DNA from: an uncultured Alphaproteobacteria bacterium
GTDB lineage: Bacteria > Pseudomonadota > Alphaproteobacteria > RF32 > CAG-239
DNA: 35,654 nt
Direction of reading: 5' to 3'
Assembly (NCBI GenBank): GCA_944390265.1
Contig: CALXPK010000070.1
Span: 1-35,654 of the forward strand
Position 1 is the stretch's first letter; each line of letters opens with the position of its first letter. The notes beneath the pieces are model-generated. The model was not told the origin of the DNA and did not search any database. It saw only the letters and a list, made by a program, of their open reading frames with translations. The translations under genes were made by a program, and so were the position numbers. Below are positions 24,300 through 32,589 of this stretch, piece by piece.

Positions 24300-25028
24300 T
24301 TAGCCAAGCAGGCTCAAAACAATGCCAACGGAAAAAGGAATGGATAGGTTATCGTCAATTTCGGTTTTGTCTTCATAGACTTCGGCGGCGGTGGCCAGCA
24401 AGCAGGCCAGCACCGATGCATAGGTGAAATGAAACATCGGCTCAAAAATCATGCAGATGAACAAGGCGCTCATGAAAAAGGCAAAAGTTCCTTCCAATGA
24501 TTTGTTTTTATATATTTTTCTGGTGCCGTAGGCTTTGCCGATGAGGGCGGCAAAGGTATCGGATATTAGCATAACCGTCATCGAAATCACGGCAATTTGT
24601 TTGGAAAAAAGCAGCGTGCAGGCGATGGCTGCCAACAGGACATATAGTGAGCCGCTGGTTTGAAAATAGATGCGTTTGGTTTCTTTTTGCCTTAAGGTTT
24701 TGAAAAACAAACGGCCGAATATGGCGCGTGCCCAAGGCCAACGCTGATAGTTGCCATATTCCAATACGGCATCGGCCAAAAACAAAACCGAAAATATGAT
24801 GATGGCAATTCCCGGATGAACAAAATATATCAATGCCGGAATCCACAAAGAACTCAGGTGGATGCTCTTGCGGAAAATTTCTTTTTTATAAGATTTGTCA
24901 ACCGCATCTATTCTTCTTTTGACGAGCTCTATTTTTTCTTGCGAAACGGTTTTAAAACGAGAGCGCAAGCGAATGACTTTTTCAATATTAAAGCGTTGCA
25001 GAGCAATTTTTAAGCGGTTAATTATCAT
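24300..25028 (-). CDS. Polyprenol/dolichol-kinase-like CTP-dependent membrane kinase
   Basis: Integral membrane protein (242 residues) of the family that includes dolichol kinase, phytol kinase VTE5 and CdsA-like cytidylyltransferases. After a basic coiled N-terminus (1-50), KSIHLSSLW opens the first span; about six hydrophobic spans follow. The signature SDTFAALIGKAYGTRKIYKNKSLEGTFAF (about 155-183) and the late DNLSIPF (about 228-234) are the CTP-binding features. Its start overlaps the end of the upstream LtaS-like gene by 11 bp, so the two are coupled. The lipid substrate (polyprenol or diacylglycerol) cannot be told. Confidence 0.85.
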   Translation of the reverse strand: MIINRLKIALQRFNIEKVIRLRSRFKTVSQEKIELVKRRIDAVDKSYKKEIFRKSIHLSSLWIPALIYFVHPGIAIIIFSVLFLADAVLEYGNYQRWPWARAIFGRLFFKTLRQKETKRIYFQTSGSLYVLLAAIACTLLFSKQIAVISMTVMLISDTFAALIGKAYGTRKIYKNKSLEGTFAFFMSALFICMIFEPMFHFTYASVLACLLATAAEVYEDKTEIDDNLSIPFSVGIVLSLLG

Positions 25029-25755
25029 ATTTTATGTGTTCCTGAGCGTGTTTGTTTTGCGGATAGTTGCGCAAAATCATCAGACGAGAGTTCTTTTTGA
25101 CAAAGCCGTTGAAAAGACTATAGGTTCCGTCTTCCGCAATGCGGCTGTTATATGAGTTAGTCTGATTATTTAATTTTTCAATATCAATGTTCATAAAAGC
25201 AAGCACGCAAACGGCAATATACAAAACAAAGTGAAAAATTCTGCGGCCGAAAGTCGGCATTTCAATTTTGGTGAGCAAGAGTTTTCTCAGAAGCAGGCAG
25301 AGGAGGAGGCTTGCCGTCAAGATGAGGCTTAAGAGATCACCTAACGGATATTCGGCATAAATTTCTGCCAAAATCTTTTGCGCTTGGGTGATGTATGTTT
25401 CCGGCGCGGCATCTTTCAAAACATTGAGCTCGCTCCAAAAGATGATGGAAGAAACGTTTTCCAAAATGTTTAGAAACATAAACAGCGTGAAAAAGACATA
25501 AGTGATGATTTTATCTGCGCGTGTGTTTTGATATTTTTTCGGCAAAATGGTTAAATAAATGACATAGGGAAAAATCATGAACAAAAAAGAAACCAATGAG
25601 GTGAGTTGCAATACACCCAAATCTTGCACAATGGTTTTGAAGCTCCAATCGACATTGTCAAAATTATCCAGAGCCAGATAGAGCGCCGCTAAAAATTCCG
25701 TGCTTATAAAGCAAATTAAAAAAATGCCCAATCTTCTGACCAAAAATGAGTTCAT
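25018..25755 (-). CDS. Membrane protein resembling the N-terminal half of an LTA-synthase-like protein
   Basis: About 245 residues with five hydrophobic spans (for example LGIFLICFISTEFLAALYLAL, LTSLVSFLFMIFPYVIYL, IITYVFFTLFMFLNIL). Then a soluble end reads NSYNSRIAEDGTYSLFNGFVKK, which resembles the linker before the sulfatase domain in LtaS/MdoB-type phosphoglycerol transferases (NG-YSL--AF). The roughly 350-residue alkaline-phosphatase-fold catalytic domain is missing: the gene stops and the kinase gene begins in an overlapping frame. I chose ATG 25755 over an upstream TTG; the ribosome site is weak. Either a remnant or a separate membrane module partnered with the kinase. Confidence 0.7.
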   Translation of the reverse strand: MNSFLVRRLGIFLICFISTEFLAALYLALDNFDNVDWSFKTIVQDLGVLQLTSLVSFLFMIFPYVIYLTILPKKYQNTRADKIITYVFFTLFMFLNILENVSSIIFWSELNVLKDAAPETYITQAQKILAEIYAEYPLGDLLSLILTASLLLCLLLRKLLLTKIEMPTFGRRIFHFVLYIAVCVLAFMNIDIEKLNNQTNSYNSRIAEDGTYSLFNGFVKKNSRLMILRNYPQNKHAQEHIKYDN

Positions 25756-25856
25756 ATATTTTCTCTTTTGCAACTTTAAGTTTTTGTTGGTGCTATTTTA
25801 CGTTGTTTGTTGCCAACTTGCAATGATAAAAGCAAAATTATACATACCTGTTTTGC

Positions 25857-25897
25857 AAAAAAATATCTCCGAAAAATTTTCGGAGATATTTTTTTGT
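25857..25897. terminator. Strong bidirectional terminator after alaS
   Basis: Perfect 17-bp stem (25859-25875 with 25877-25893), core TATCTCCG/CGGAGATA, ending in T runs on both strands. Confidence 0.9.
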
Positions 25898-25905
25898 TCA
25901 TGAGC

Positions 25906-28542
25906 TTAGATGGCTTTTTTGATGGCATCAATGGCTGCTGCGGTTTTGCTGCCGTCCGGACCACCGGCTTGAGCCATATCCGGACGTCCGCCGCCGCCTT
26001 GTCCTCCGACTTGAGCCGAACCGAGGCGAACCAAATCAACAGCAGAATATTTGCTTGTCAAGTCATTGGTGACGCCGACCACGATTGAGGCTTTGCCTTC
26101 ATTATTGGCGGCCAAAACAATGACACCGGAACCAATGTTACCTTTGATTTCATCGACAAAGGCTTTCAACTCTTTGGCTTGAACGCCTTGCAAATCTTTG
26201 CCGACAAACTTGATGCCGTTGATTTCTTCAAACTCATTATTATTGCCGCTGGTTTTGTTGCTGACCAGAGCTTTTTTCAAGTTGAAGATTTCGGCATCTT
26301 GTTTTTTCTTTTCTTCCTGCAACTGAGCAATTTTGCTTTCGATGTTGGCCATATCTGACTTCAACATAGCAGCAATATGGTGCAGGCGTTGTTCATTTTC
26401 CAAAGCATATTGCTCGGCAGCATGACCGGTCAAGCATTCCACACGGCGCAAACCGGCACCGATGGCTGACTCGGATATAATCTTGAAATAGCCGATGTCA
26501 CCGGTTGACTTAACGTGGGTACCGCCGCAAAGCTCGGTTGAAATATAATGCTCGTTATCTTTATCGCAAACAGAAACAACGCGGACTTCATCACCATATT
26601 TTTCACCAAACAGTGCCATGGCGCCTTCTTTGATGGCATCTTCCTGACGCATGATGCGGGTGATGACCGGGTGGTTTTCTCTGATAATTTCGTTCACTCT
26701 TTCTTCGGCCAAGCGCAACTCAGCATCGGAAATTTGTTTGTGGTGCGAGATATCAAAACGCATTCTGTCGGCGGCCACATAAGAACCTTTTTGGGTGACG
26801 TGGGTGCCCAACATATCGCGCAAAACTTTGTGCAAAATGTGCGTAACCGTGTGGTTGGCGGCAATGGCGGCGCGGTTTTTGGCATCTACTTCAAAGGTTA
26901 AGGCATCGCCGGTTTTCACCGTGCCTTTAATCATTTTGCAGACATGAACGGTGAGTTCGTGAAGTTTTTTCTTTGTATCCAAAACTTCAATTTCGCAATT
27001 CGGACCATAAATTTTACCGATATCACCGACTTGGCCGCCCATCTCGCCATAGAACGGAGTTTGGTTGGCCACGAGGTAAAACTCGCCGCTGTTTACGGTT
27101 TCAACTTGTTTACCGTCAACCACCAAATTGTTGACCAAGCATTCGGATTTTAAGGTATTATAACCCAAAAATTCGGTGCCGCCGTCTTTATCAAAAATGT
27201 CAAACCAAACTTTTTCGGTTCCGGTATCACCGGAGCCGGCCCAGTTTTTGCGGGCTTCGGCTTTTTGTTTGGCCATGGCATCATCAAAACCTTGAATATC
27301 TACCTTCATGTCTTTGTTTCTCAAGGCATCTTGAGTTAAGTCAAGCGGGAAACCATAAGTATCATAAAGTTTGAAAGCGGTTGTGCCCGGCAATTCATCA
27401 CCGGCTTTTAAGTTCTTGGTTTCATCTTCAAGCAAGCGCATACCTTTGTCCAAGGTCTTCAAAAAGCGCAATTCTTCGGCCTTGATGGTTTCGGTAATCA
27501 GCTCTTGAGCGCGGTACAATTCCGGATAGGCTTCACCCATTTCTTTTTGCAGAGCCGGCAAGAGCTTATACATCATCGGTTCTTTCACACCGAGCAGATA
27601 TTGGTGACGCATGGCTCTTCTCATGATGCGGCGCAATACATAACCACGGCCTTCGTTGGAGGGCATAACACCATCGGCAATCAAAAAGCAAGTCGAACGC
27701 AAGTGGTCAGCAATCACATTGTGAGAGGCTTTCAATGGGCCTTTGGGGTCAGAATTGGCAATATCGGCAATGGCTTTAATCAAATGTTGGAACAAGTCGA
27801 TATCATAGTTGGAGTGAACGCCTTGCAAAATGGCAGAGATGCGCTCCAAACCCATACCGGTATCAATTGAGGGATGTTTCAGCGGAATGCGTGAGCCATC
27901 CGGCAAGTCTTCAAATTGGTCAAAGACCAAGTTCCAAATTTCAATCCATCTATCGCCGTCTTCTTCCGGTGTGCCCGGCAGACCGCCCCAAACTTCCGGA
28001 CCATGGTCATAGAAAATTTCAGAGCAGGGGCCGCAAGGACCGGTATCGCCCATTTGCCAGAAATTGTCTTTGGTGGCAATGCGGATGATTCTATCTTCCG
28101 GCAGGCCGGAAACTTTTTTCCAAATATCGTGCGCTTCATCATCGGTATGATATACGGTGACGGCCAATCTGTCTTTGGGCAGGCAGAACTCTTTGGTGAC
28201 CAATTCCCAAGCCCAAGCAATGGCATCTTCTTTGAAATAATCGCCAAAAGAGAAGTTGCCGAGCATTTCAAAGAATGTGTGGTGACGAACGGTGTATCCG
28301 ACGTTGTCCAAGTCGTTGTGCTTGCCGCCGGCGCGAACTGATTTTTGGGAAGTGGTCGCTCGTTTATAATCTCTGACTTCATTACCGGTAAAGATGTTCT
28401 TAAACTGAACCATACCGGAGTTGGTGAACATTAAGGTCGGATCGTTATCCGGCACCAGAGATGATGACGGAATGATTTTATGCCCGTGTTTGGCAAAGAA
28501 ATTTAAATATGTGCTTCTAATATCTTTTAATGTGGTTGTCAT
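25906..28542 (-). CDS. alaS: Alanyl-tRNA synthetase
   Basis: Charges tRNA-Ala; important also for tmRNA, which is charged with alanine. The 878 residues contain the class II catalytic domain ([27 protein letters not shown]), the editing domain with zinc motifs HTVTHILHK and CGGTHV, and the C-terminal DHHA1 domain ending [17 protein letters not shown] chose ATG 28542, with GGAAG upstream; a TTG five codons earlier overlaps the ribosome site. In many Alphaproteobacteria recA precedes alaS; here recA lies about 5 kb further on, so the pair has been opened by the tspO to 33315 segment. Confidence 0.97.
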   Translation of the reverse strand: MTTTLKDIRSTYLNFFAKHGHKIIPSSSLVPDNDPTLMFTNSGMVQFKNIFTGNEVRDYKRATTSQKSVRAGGKHNDLDNVGYTVRHHTFFEMLGNFSFGDYFKEDAIAWAWELVTKEFCLPKDRLAVTVYHTDDEAHDIWKKVSGLPEDRIIRIATKDNFWQMGDTGPCGPCSEIFYDHGPEVWGGLPGTPEEDGDRWIEIWNLVFDQFEDLPDGSRIPLKHPSIDTGMGLERISAILQGVHSNYDIDLFQHLIKAIADIANSDPKGPLKASHNVIADHLRSTCFLIADGVMPSNEGRGYVLRRIMRRAMRHQYLLGVKEPMMYKLLPALQKEMGEAYPELYRAQELITETIKAEELRFLKTLDKGMRLLEDETKNLKAGDELPGTTAFKLYDTYGFPLDLTQDALRNKDMKVDIQGFDDAMAKQKAEARKNWAGSGDTGTEKVWFDIFDKDGGTEFLGYNTLKSECLVNNLVVDGKQVETVNSGEFYLVANQTPFYGEMGGQVGDIGKIYGPNCEIEVLDTKKKLHELTVHVCKMIKGTVKTGDALTFEVDAKNRAAIAANHTVTHILHKVLRDMLGTHVTQKGSYVAADRMRFDISHHKQISDAELRLAEERVNEIIRENHPVITRIMRQEDAIKEGAMALFGEKYGDEVRVVSVCDKDNEHYISTELCGGTHVKSTGDIGYFKIISESAIGAGLRRVECLTGHAAEQYALENEQRLHHIAAMLKSDMANIESKIAQLQEEKKKQDAEIFNLKKALVSNKTSGNNNEFEEINGIKFVGKDLQGVQAKELKAFVDEIKGNIGSGVIVLAANNEGKASIVVGVTNDLTSKYSAVDLVRLGSAQVGGQGGGGRPDMAQAGGPDGSKTAAAIDAIKKAI

Positions 28543-28638
28543 TTTTTTACTTCCCAAAAGTCAAAAAATTCAAAAATTTACTAACCTGCTATTTTTATAG
28601 CAAAGTTCTTTCGGAGTCTAGTAAAATTTTGCATTTTC

Positions 28639-29127
28639 TTATGAAATTTGGACAACCAATCCGTTGTTGATGATATAGCTCAGATTTAAAATCGTGGCAT
28701 AGCATATCCAGATGAAATATGGCCAGAGCAAATAGGCGGCGCATTTGTCCGATTTTGCAAAGCTCCTAATGGTTTGAAAAGCCATGAAATCCATCACGAT
28801 GATGACGGCCAAACCCATGCCGAGCCAGCCTAAATAAAAGAAAGTGAAGCACCAGGGAATGTGCAAGGCCAGCTGTGTCCAGAACAAGGTCTTGGACTTT
28901 TTTGTTTCTTCATTTTTGGGTTGCAGAGAAATGTGCCATGCGGCTATGGCCATTAATAAATATAAAATTGTCCAGATATAGCGGAACCATATTTTGGGCG
29001 GAGTGATGCTGCTCGGAACAGCTGTTTGATACCAACCTTCAACGCCGAATCGGGTGAAATATCCGGCAACGGCAGCTATGATGCCAACGCCGATAATGTG
29101 AAAAAATAAGCTCTTATATTTATTCAT
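28639..29127 (-). CDS. tspO: TspO/MBR family tryptophan-rich sensory protein
   Basis: Five-span membrane protein (162 residues) binding porphyrins or cholesterol-like ligands. Typical signs are SITPPKIWFRYIWTILYLLMAIAAW (about 40-65), the WTQLALHIPWCFTFF region and the closing PYFIWICYATILNLSYIIN. A GGAGGAAAAG site precedes ATG. Single-gene unit between alaS and the divergent sfsA-map-radC run. The exact ligand is unknown. Confidence 0.92.
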   Translation of the reverse strand: MNKYKSLFFHIIGVGIIAAVAGYFTRFGVEGWYQTAVPSSITPPKIWFRYIWTILYLLMAIAAWHISLQPKNEETKKSKTLFWTQLALHIPWCFTFFYLGWLGMGLAVIIVMDFMAFQTIRSFAKSDKCAAYLLWPYFIWICYATILNLSYIINNGLVVQIS

Positions 29128-29249
29128 CTTTTCCTCCTTTATATGATTGTTGTCATTTCAGTTAATCATTGTCTGCTTTTTTTTCAAGTTTATTTAGGTT
29201 TTGTTGACGAATTTGTGTTATGTTCGACTATGTTTTTACGGAGGTTGCT

Positions 29250-29948
29250 TTGAAGTTTGATGATGAGTTTTTGAAAGCCAAAGTTATTAGCCGGTATCAA
29301 CGCTTGATTATGGATATCAAGTTGGATGATGATTCTTTGACACAGGCTTTTTGTTCCGATGATAATGTTTTTCCCAACCTCTATCCCAAAGGGGCGGATT
29401 TATGGGTGAGCCGGGTTAAAGAACATACGCGCCGCTTGCGTTATGAGGTGCAGGCCGTGAACAAAGGCGATGGTTGGGTGATGGTCAATCAGCGCTATTT
29501 TCCCAGACTTTTTGTTGAGGCTTTGCGCCGGCGCATTTTGCCCGATTTTGTTCAATATACCAAAGTCAGACGCTTGGATGCCGGTGATCATTTGCCGCAT
29601 TTGGATTTTGAACTCAGCAACCCGCAAGAAAAGTGTTTTGTCAGCTTGCGCCCGATTTATAATAAGCAAGACGGAAAGGCTGTTTTTCCCTCCAAGGTCA
29701 ATCTTTTGGATATTGAAATGTTTGAAGAAATGAAAAAAGAGCGGGCTAAGGGCGCCAGAACCGTGGTCGTCTTGATTGTTCCGCGGCTTGATTGCGTGGA
29801 AACGCTTTTTTCTTGGACAATTGATCCGGTTTCGGCCGGCCGAATTTATGACGAAGCTAAAAACGGTTTAGAGTTTGTTTCTTATGGTTGCAATTTGGAT
29901 AAAAAAGGTATTAATATAACAGGCAAACTGAATATTTGTATGAAATGA
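29250..29948 (+). CDS. sfsA: Divergent SfsA-family protein
   Basis: 232 residues, colinear with SfsA (sugar fermentation stimulation/nuclease-like): KAKVISRYQRLIMDIKLDD, RRLRYEVQAV, VMVNQRYFPRLFVEALRRRIL, GARTVVVLIVPR and TIDPVSAGRIYDEAKNGLEFVSY all match the family order. The context (sfsA-map-radC) agrees. However key positions differ: the usual PNTG is SDDN here, SR-DF is PHLDF, E-K--TL is LRPIYN, and FPDA-T-RG is FPSKVNLLD. The enzyme may be inactive or altered. I chose TTG 29250, with CGGAGG upstream; the ATG at 29220 has no ribosome site. Confidence 0.8.
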   Translation: MKFDDEFLKAKVISRYQRLIMDIKLDDDSLTQAFCSDDNVFPNLYPKGADLWVSRVKEHTRRLRYEVQAVNKGDGWVMVNQRYFPRLFVEALRRRILPDFVQYTKVRRLDAGDHLPHLDFELSNPQEKCFVSLRPIYNKQDGKAVFPSKVNLLDIEMFEEMKKERAKGARTVVVLIVPRLDCVETLFSWTIDPVSAGRIYDEAKNGLEFVSYGCNLDKKGINITGKLNICMK

Positions 29949-29975
29949 ATTTTATTTTGAGAGTTGAGGTTTATT

Positions 29976-30779
29976 GTGGCTACAAAAAGAAGAGATGGTA
30001 TCACCATCTATGAAAAAGAAGATTTTGAAGGTATGCGCAAAGCCGGAAAATTGGCGGCTGAGTGCTTGGATTATATCACAGATTATGTACAAGTCGGTGT
30101 TTCGACCGGTGAGCTGGATGATTTGTGCCGTGAGTTTATGGTTAGTCATGGTGCCATTCCGGCATGCTTGGGCTATCGCGGCTATCCAAAATCGGTTTGC
30201 ATTTCCATCAACCATGTGATTTGTCACGGTATTCCCGATTATGAGCGCAAACTTATGAACGGCGATATCTTGAATATTGACGTGACCTGCATTTTGGATG
30301 GTTGGTACGGTGATACCAGCCGTATGTATTATGCCGGTGAGCCTAAACTCAAGGCCAAGCGCTTGTGCGATGTGACCTATGAATGCATGATGCGCGGTAT
30401 TGATGTGGTTAAACCCGGTGCTCATTTCGGCGATATCGGCGCCGTGATTGAAGAATATGCGCACAAATATGGCTATGGCGTGGTTGATATGTTTTGCGGC
30501 CATGGCTTGGGCAAAGTTTTTCATGATGAACCCAATGTGATGCACGTTGGTCGCAAAGGAACCGGTCCGGTGATGGAAGAGGGTATGTTTTTCACAATTG
30601 AGCCGATGATTAATATCGGTAAACCCGATGCCATTATTTTGAAAGACGGCTGGACTTCGGTGACCAGAGATAAAACCTTGTCCGCCCAGTTTGAACATTC
30701 GCTCGGTGTGACCAAAGACGGTGCCGAAGTCTTTACTTTTTCACCCAAAGGTTTGGACAGACCGCCTTATAAAAAATAG
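29976..30779 (+). CDS. map: Methionine aminopeptidase, type I
   Basis: Removes N-terminal methionine after deformylation. 267 residues from GTG 29976 (GAGG seven bases upstream; an upstream TTG is unlikely). Metal ligands and catalytic histidine are visible: D102 and D113 (NIDVT...WYGDTS), H176 (CGHGLG), E209 (TIEPM), E240 (QFEHS), plus H84 (ICHGIP). Follows sfsA by 27 bp and precedes radC by 24 bp, so the three form an operon. Confidence 0.96.
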   Translation: MATKRRDGITIYEKEDFEGMRKAGKLAAECLDYITDYVQVGVSTGELDDLCREFMVSHGAIPACLGYRGYPKSVCISINHVICHGIPDYERKLMNGDILNIDVTCILDGWYGDTSRMYYAGEPKLKAKRLCDVTYECMMRGIDVVKPGAHFGDIGAVIEEYAHKYGYGVVDMFCGHGLGKVFHDEPNVMHVGRKGTGPVMEEGMFFTIEPMINIGKPDAIILKDGWTSVTRDKTLSAQFEHSLGVTKDGAEVFTFSPKGLDRPPYKK

Positions 30780-30803
30780 TCAACCTTATTTACTGCAGAA
30801 AAT

Positions 30804-31502
30804 ATGACTGAAAAAACAAAACCTAATCTTTCCAGCGAAGGGCATCGCCAAAGAATCAGAGATAAATTCTTAAACAACGGCGGTGCCGCTTTGGCGGATT
30901 ATGAACTTTTAGAGGCTTATCTGACCATTGCCATTCCCAGACGAGATGTCAAACCTTTGGCTAAACAACTGATTGCCAAATTTGGCAGCTTTGCCGAGGT
31001 GATTAATGCCAAAAACGAGGATTTGCTTGCCGTGAGCGGTGTGGGGGAAAATACGGTTTTTGCGCTTAAAATCGTGAGTGAGGCGGCACGCCGTATGTCT
31101 TGGGAGATGCTCAAAGATAAAGACTTGCCTGTTATTGCTGACATGGATGCTTTGATTGACTATTGCCGCATGAGCATGGCTTATCAAGATGTGGAAGAAT
31201 TTCGCCTGATTTATCTTAATGCCAAAAATCGGGTGATTGCCGAAGTGACGCAACAAAAAGGCACAATCAACCATGTGGCCATTCATCCGCGAGAGGTGGT
31301 CAAATCGGCTTTGGATAACCATGCTTCGGCTGTGATTATGGCGCATAATCATCCGACCGGTGATACCACGCCTTCGCGGGCTGATATTGATATGACCAAA
31401 AAGGTGAACGAGGCTTTGGCGGCAGTGAACATTCAGCTTCATGACCATGTTATTGTCAGCAAATATGGGTGTTATAGTTTTAGAAGTGCCGGTTTGATAT
31501 AA
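30804..31502 (+). CDS. radC: RadC-family JAB/MPN-domain protein
   Basis: 232 residues. The N-terminal helix-hairpin-helix part (LADYELLEAYL, LLAVSGVGENTVFALKI) precedes a JAMM/MPN+ metalloprotease-like domain with HNHPTGDTTPSRAD (H181, H183, D194). DNA repair was the historic role, but the biochemical function of the family is uncertain. The ribosome binding site is weak. Last gene of sfsA-map-radC; no clear terminator before the tRNA-Pro gene. Confidence 0.94.
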   Translation: MTEKTKPNLSSEGHRQRIRDKFLNNGGAALADYELLEAYLTIAIPRRDVKPLAKQLIAKFGSFAEVINAKNEDLLAVSGVGENTVFALKIVSEAARRMSWEMLKDKDLPVIADMDALIDYCRMSMAYQDVEEFRLIYLNAKNRVIAEVTQQKGTINHVAIHPREVVKSALDNHASAVIMAHNHPTGDTTPSRADIDMTKKVNEALAAVNIQLHDHVIVSKYGCYSFRSAGLI

Positions 31503-31568
31503 AAATGAATTTTTATACAAAAAAGGCTTGCAAAATAAATTTTTTTGAGTAGATTATGTTCTGTTGCA

Positions 31569-31645
31569 CGGGGCATAGCTCAGCCTGGTAGAGCGCTTGC
31601 TTTGGGAGCAAGATGTCGTAGGTTCGAATCCCGCTGCCCCGACCA
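31569..31645 (+). tRNA. tRNA-Pro (anticodon TGG)
   Basis: Full cloverleaf of 77 bases: acceptor CGGGGCA/TGCCCCG, anticodon stem CTTGC/GCAAG around TTTGGGA, T-arm with GGTTCGAATCC, discriminator A and encoded CCA. Its 3' end is the start of the 90-bp duplicated block. Confidence 0.97.
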
Positions 31646-31716
31646 ACAGTTTCCGGCACGAAGATGCGTCGGGTTCGAACCGTTAGGGTCGGTGAGAGTT
31701 GCAAGTAAGGCAAAGC
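31627..31716 (+). repeat. 90-bp direct repeat, copy 1 (starts in tRNA-Pro)
   Basis: Contains the last 19 bases of the tRNA-Pro gene including CCA and 71 bases of flank. The flank has an extra T-arm-like word GGTTCGAACC at 31672-31681. Copy 2 is identical except for one base (A31712 versus G31920). Confidence 0.92.
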
Positions 31717-31834
31717 CGAGCGCAGCAAGCTCGAACGAAAGGGGCCCGATTGGCGGGGAAAACGGCAAGTGAGCAAAAGTGCAGCCGACGTGAAAACGGA
31801 GAGTGTTTGGAGGGCGATGACAATTGGGAATTAC
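31717..31834 (+). other. 118-bp segment between the repeats
   Basis: G+C-richer than its surroundings, without a start codon-ribosome site pair. It ends in GGGAATTAC directly before the copied tRNA 3' end. I see no gene in it; open frames here are short and read through tRNA sequence. Confidence 0.5.
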
Positions 31835-31924
31835 AATCCCGCTGCCCCGACCAACAGTTTCCGGCACGAAGATGCGTCGGGTTCGAACCGTTAGGGTCGG
31901 TGAGAGTTGCAAGTAAGGCGAAGC
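31835..31924 (+). repeat. 90-bp direct repeat, copy 2
   Basis: Second copy, 208 bp after the first, carrying the tRNA-Pro 3' end (AATCCCGCTGCCCCGACCA) but no 5' tRNA portion. The 63 bases that follow up to tRNA-Arg hold nothing recognisable. Confidence 0.92.
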
Positions 31925-31987
31925 AAACAGAGCGTGAGTTTAATGCTCTTATGGCAAAAAAGTCGGAAACAAAATATATCTATCCAC

Positions 31988-32064
31988 GGTCCCGTAGCTC
32001 AGCTGGATAGAGCAACAGCCTTCTAAGCTGTGGGTCAGAGGTTCGAATCCTCTCGGGATCGCCA
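31988..32064 (+). tRNA. tRNA-Arg (anticodon TCT)
   Basis: 77 bases: acceptor GGTCCCG/CGGGATC (one G-U pair), anticodon stem ACAGC/GCTGT around CTTCTAA, T-arm AGAGGTTCGAATCCTCT, encoded CCA. Followed by a terminator. Confidence 0.97.
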
Positions 32065-32070
32065 TTTCAA

Positions 32071-32100
32071 AAGCCTCGGAGTTTCTCCGGGGCTTTTTTG
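32071..32100 (+). terminator. Intrinsic terminator after tRNA-Arg
   Basis: AAGCCTCGGAG/CTCCGGGGCTT stem with a three-base loop (one G-U pair), followed by T residues. Confidence 0.9.
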
Positions 32101-32122
32101 TGTATCTTTACTATGCCTTAAC

Positions 32123-32151
32123 TTGACTTTCATCTTCCTTTTGCCTAAAGT
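32123..32151 (+). promoter_or_regulatory. Candidate sigma-70 promoter of the 32176 gene
   Basis: TTGACT (32123-32128), a 17-bp spacer and TAAAGT (32146-32151). Confidence 0.5.
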
Positions 32152-32175
32152 CCTTGTATGTTTTAAGGAGTTTTG

Positions 32176-32535
32176 ATGATGGCTGATGCAACCCAACAGA
32201 TGGAAGATTTTTCGCCGATTTTGATTCAAAATTATATTCGTTTTGAAACGGCTTATAATTTGGTGACAAATCAAGATGCTGGTAAGACGGATTTTGAAAA
32301 AGCCGTGAAATTTAAAATATCTAAAGACAATTATGAGCAAATGCGGGCTTTTGAAGTGCAGGCGCCACTTATCGGTTTGGATTTGTCTTATGATGAAACA
32401 AACGAAATTTTAACGGCCACGCCGCAAGAGCTTTTTGAAACGGCTTATCAAAATAAAATCATGCGTGATGTTTCCGGCAAACAGCATGATGAGTTTTTGA
32501 CGCGCTATTCTAATTTTATTCAAAAAATTGATTAA
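32176..32535 (+). CDS. Hypothetical protein (119 residues)
   Basis: Unrecognised soluble protein, acidic, without signal peptide. It contains DFSPILIQNYIRFETAYNLVTNQ and later ETAYQNKIMRDVSGKQHDEFLTRYSNFIQKI. AAGGAG lies five bases before ATG 32176 and eight before ATG 32179; either may be used. Single-gene unit with its own promoter and terminator. Confidence 0.8.
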   Translation: MMADATQQMEDFSPILIQNYIRFETAYNLVTNQDAGKTDFEKAVKFKISKDNYEQMRAFEVQAPLIGLDLSYDETNEILTATPQELFETAYQNKIMRDVSGKQHDEFLTRYSNFIQKID

Positions 32536-32539
32536 AAAA

Positions 32540-32566
32540 AAAGCTCCTTTGCAGGAGCTTTTTTTA
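32540..32566 (+). terminator. Intrinsic terminator after the 119-residue gene
   Basis: AAGCTCCT (32541-32548)/AGGAGCTT (32553-32560), four-base loop, T run. It may also serve the convergent lipoprotein gene because an A run lies on the left. Confidence 0.92.
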
Positions 32567-32589
32567 TATTGGAGTTTATTACTTATATT

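Noticed and set aside
26694..28382. Several frames opposite or overlapping alaS
   Set aside because: All are shadows of the long alaS gene with no start signals.
31627..31924. CRISPR-like repeat pair
   Set aside because: Only two 90-bp copies, too long, starting within a tRNA gene, and no cas genes.
31545..32010. Short open frames on both strands across the tRNA genes
   Set aside because: They translate tRNA-Pro and its repeats (for example GIAQPGRALALGARCRRFESRCP) and are common false genes at tRNA loci.
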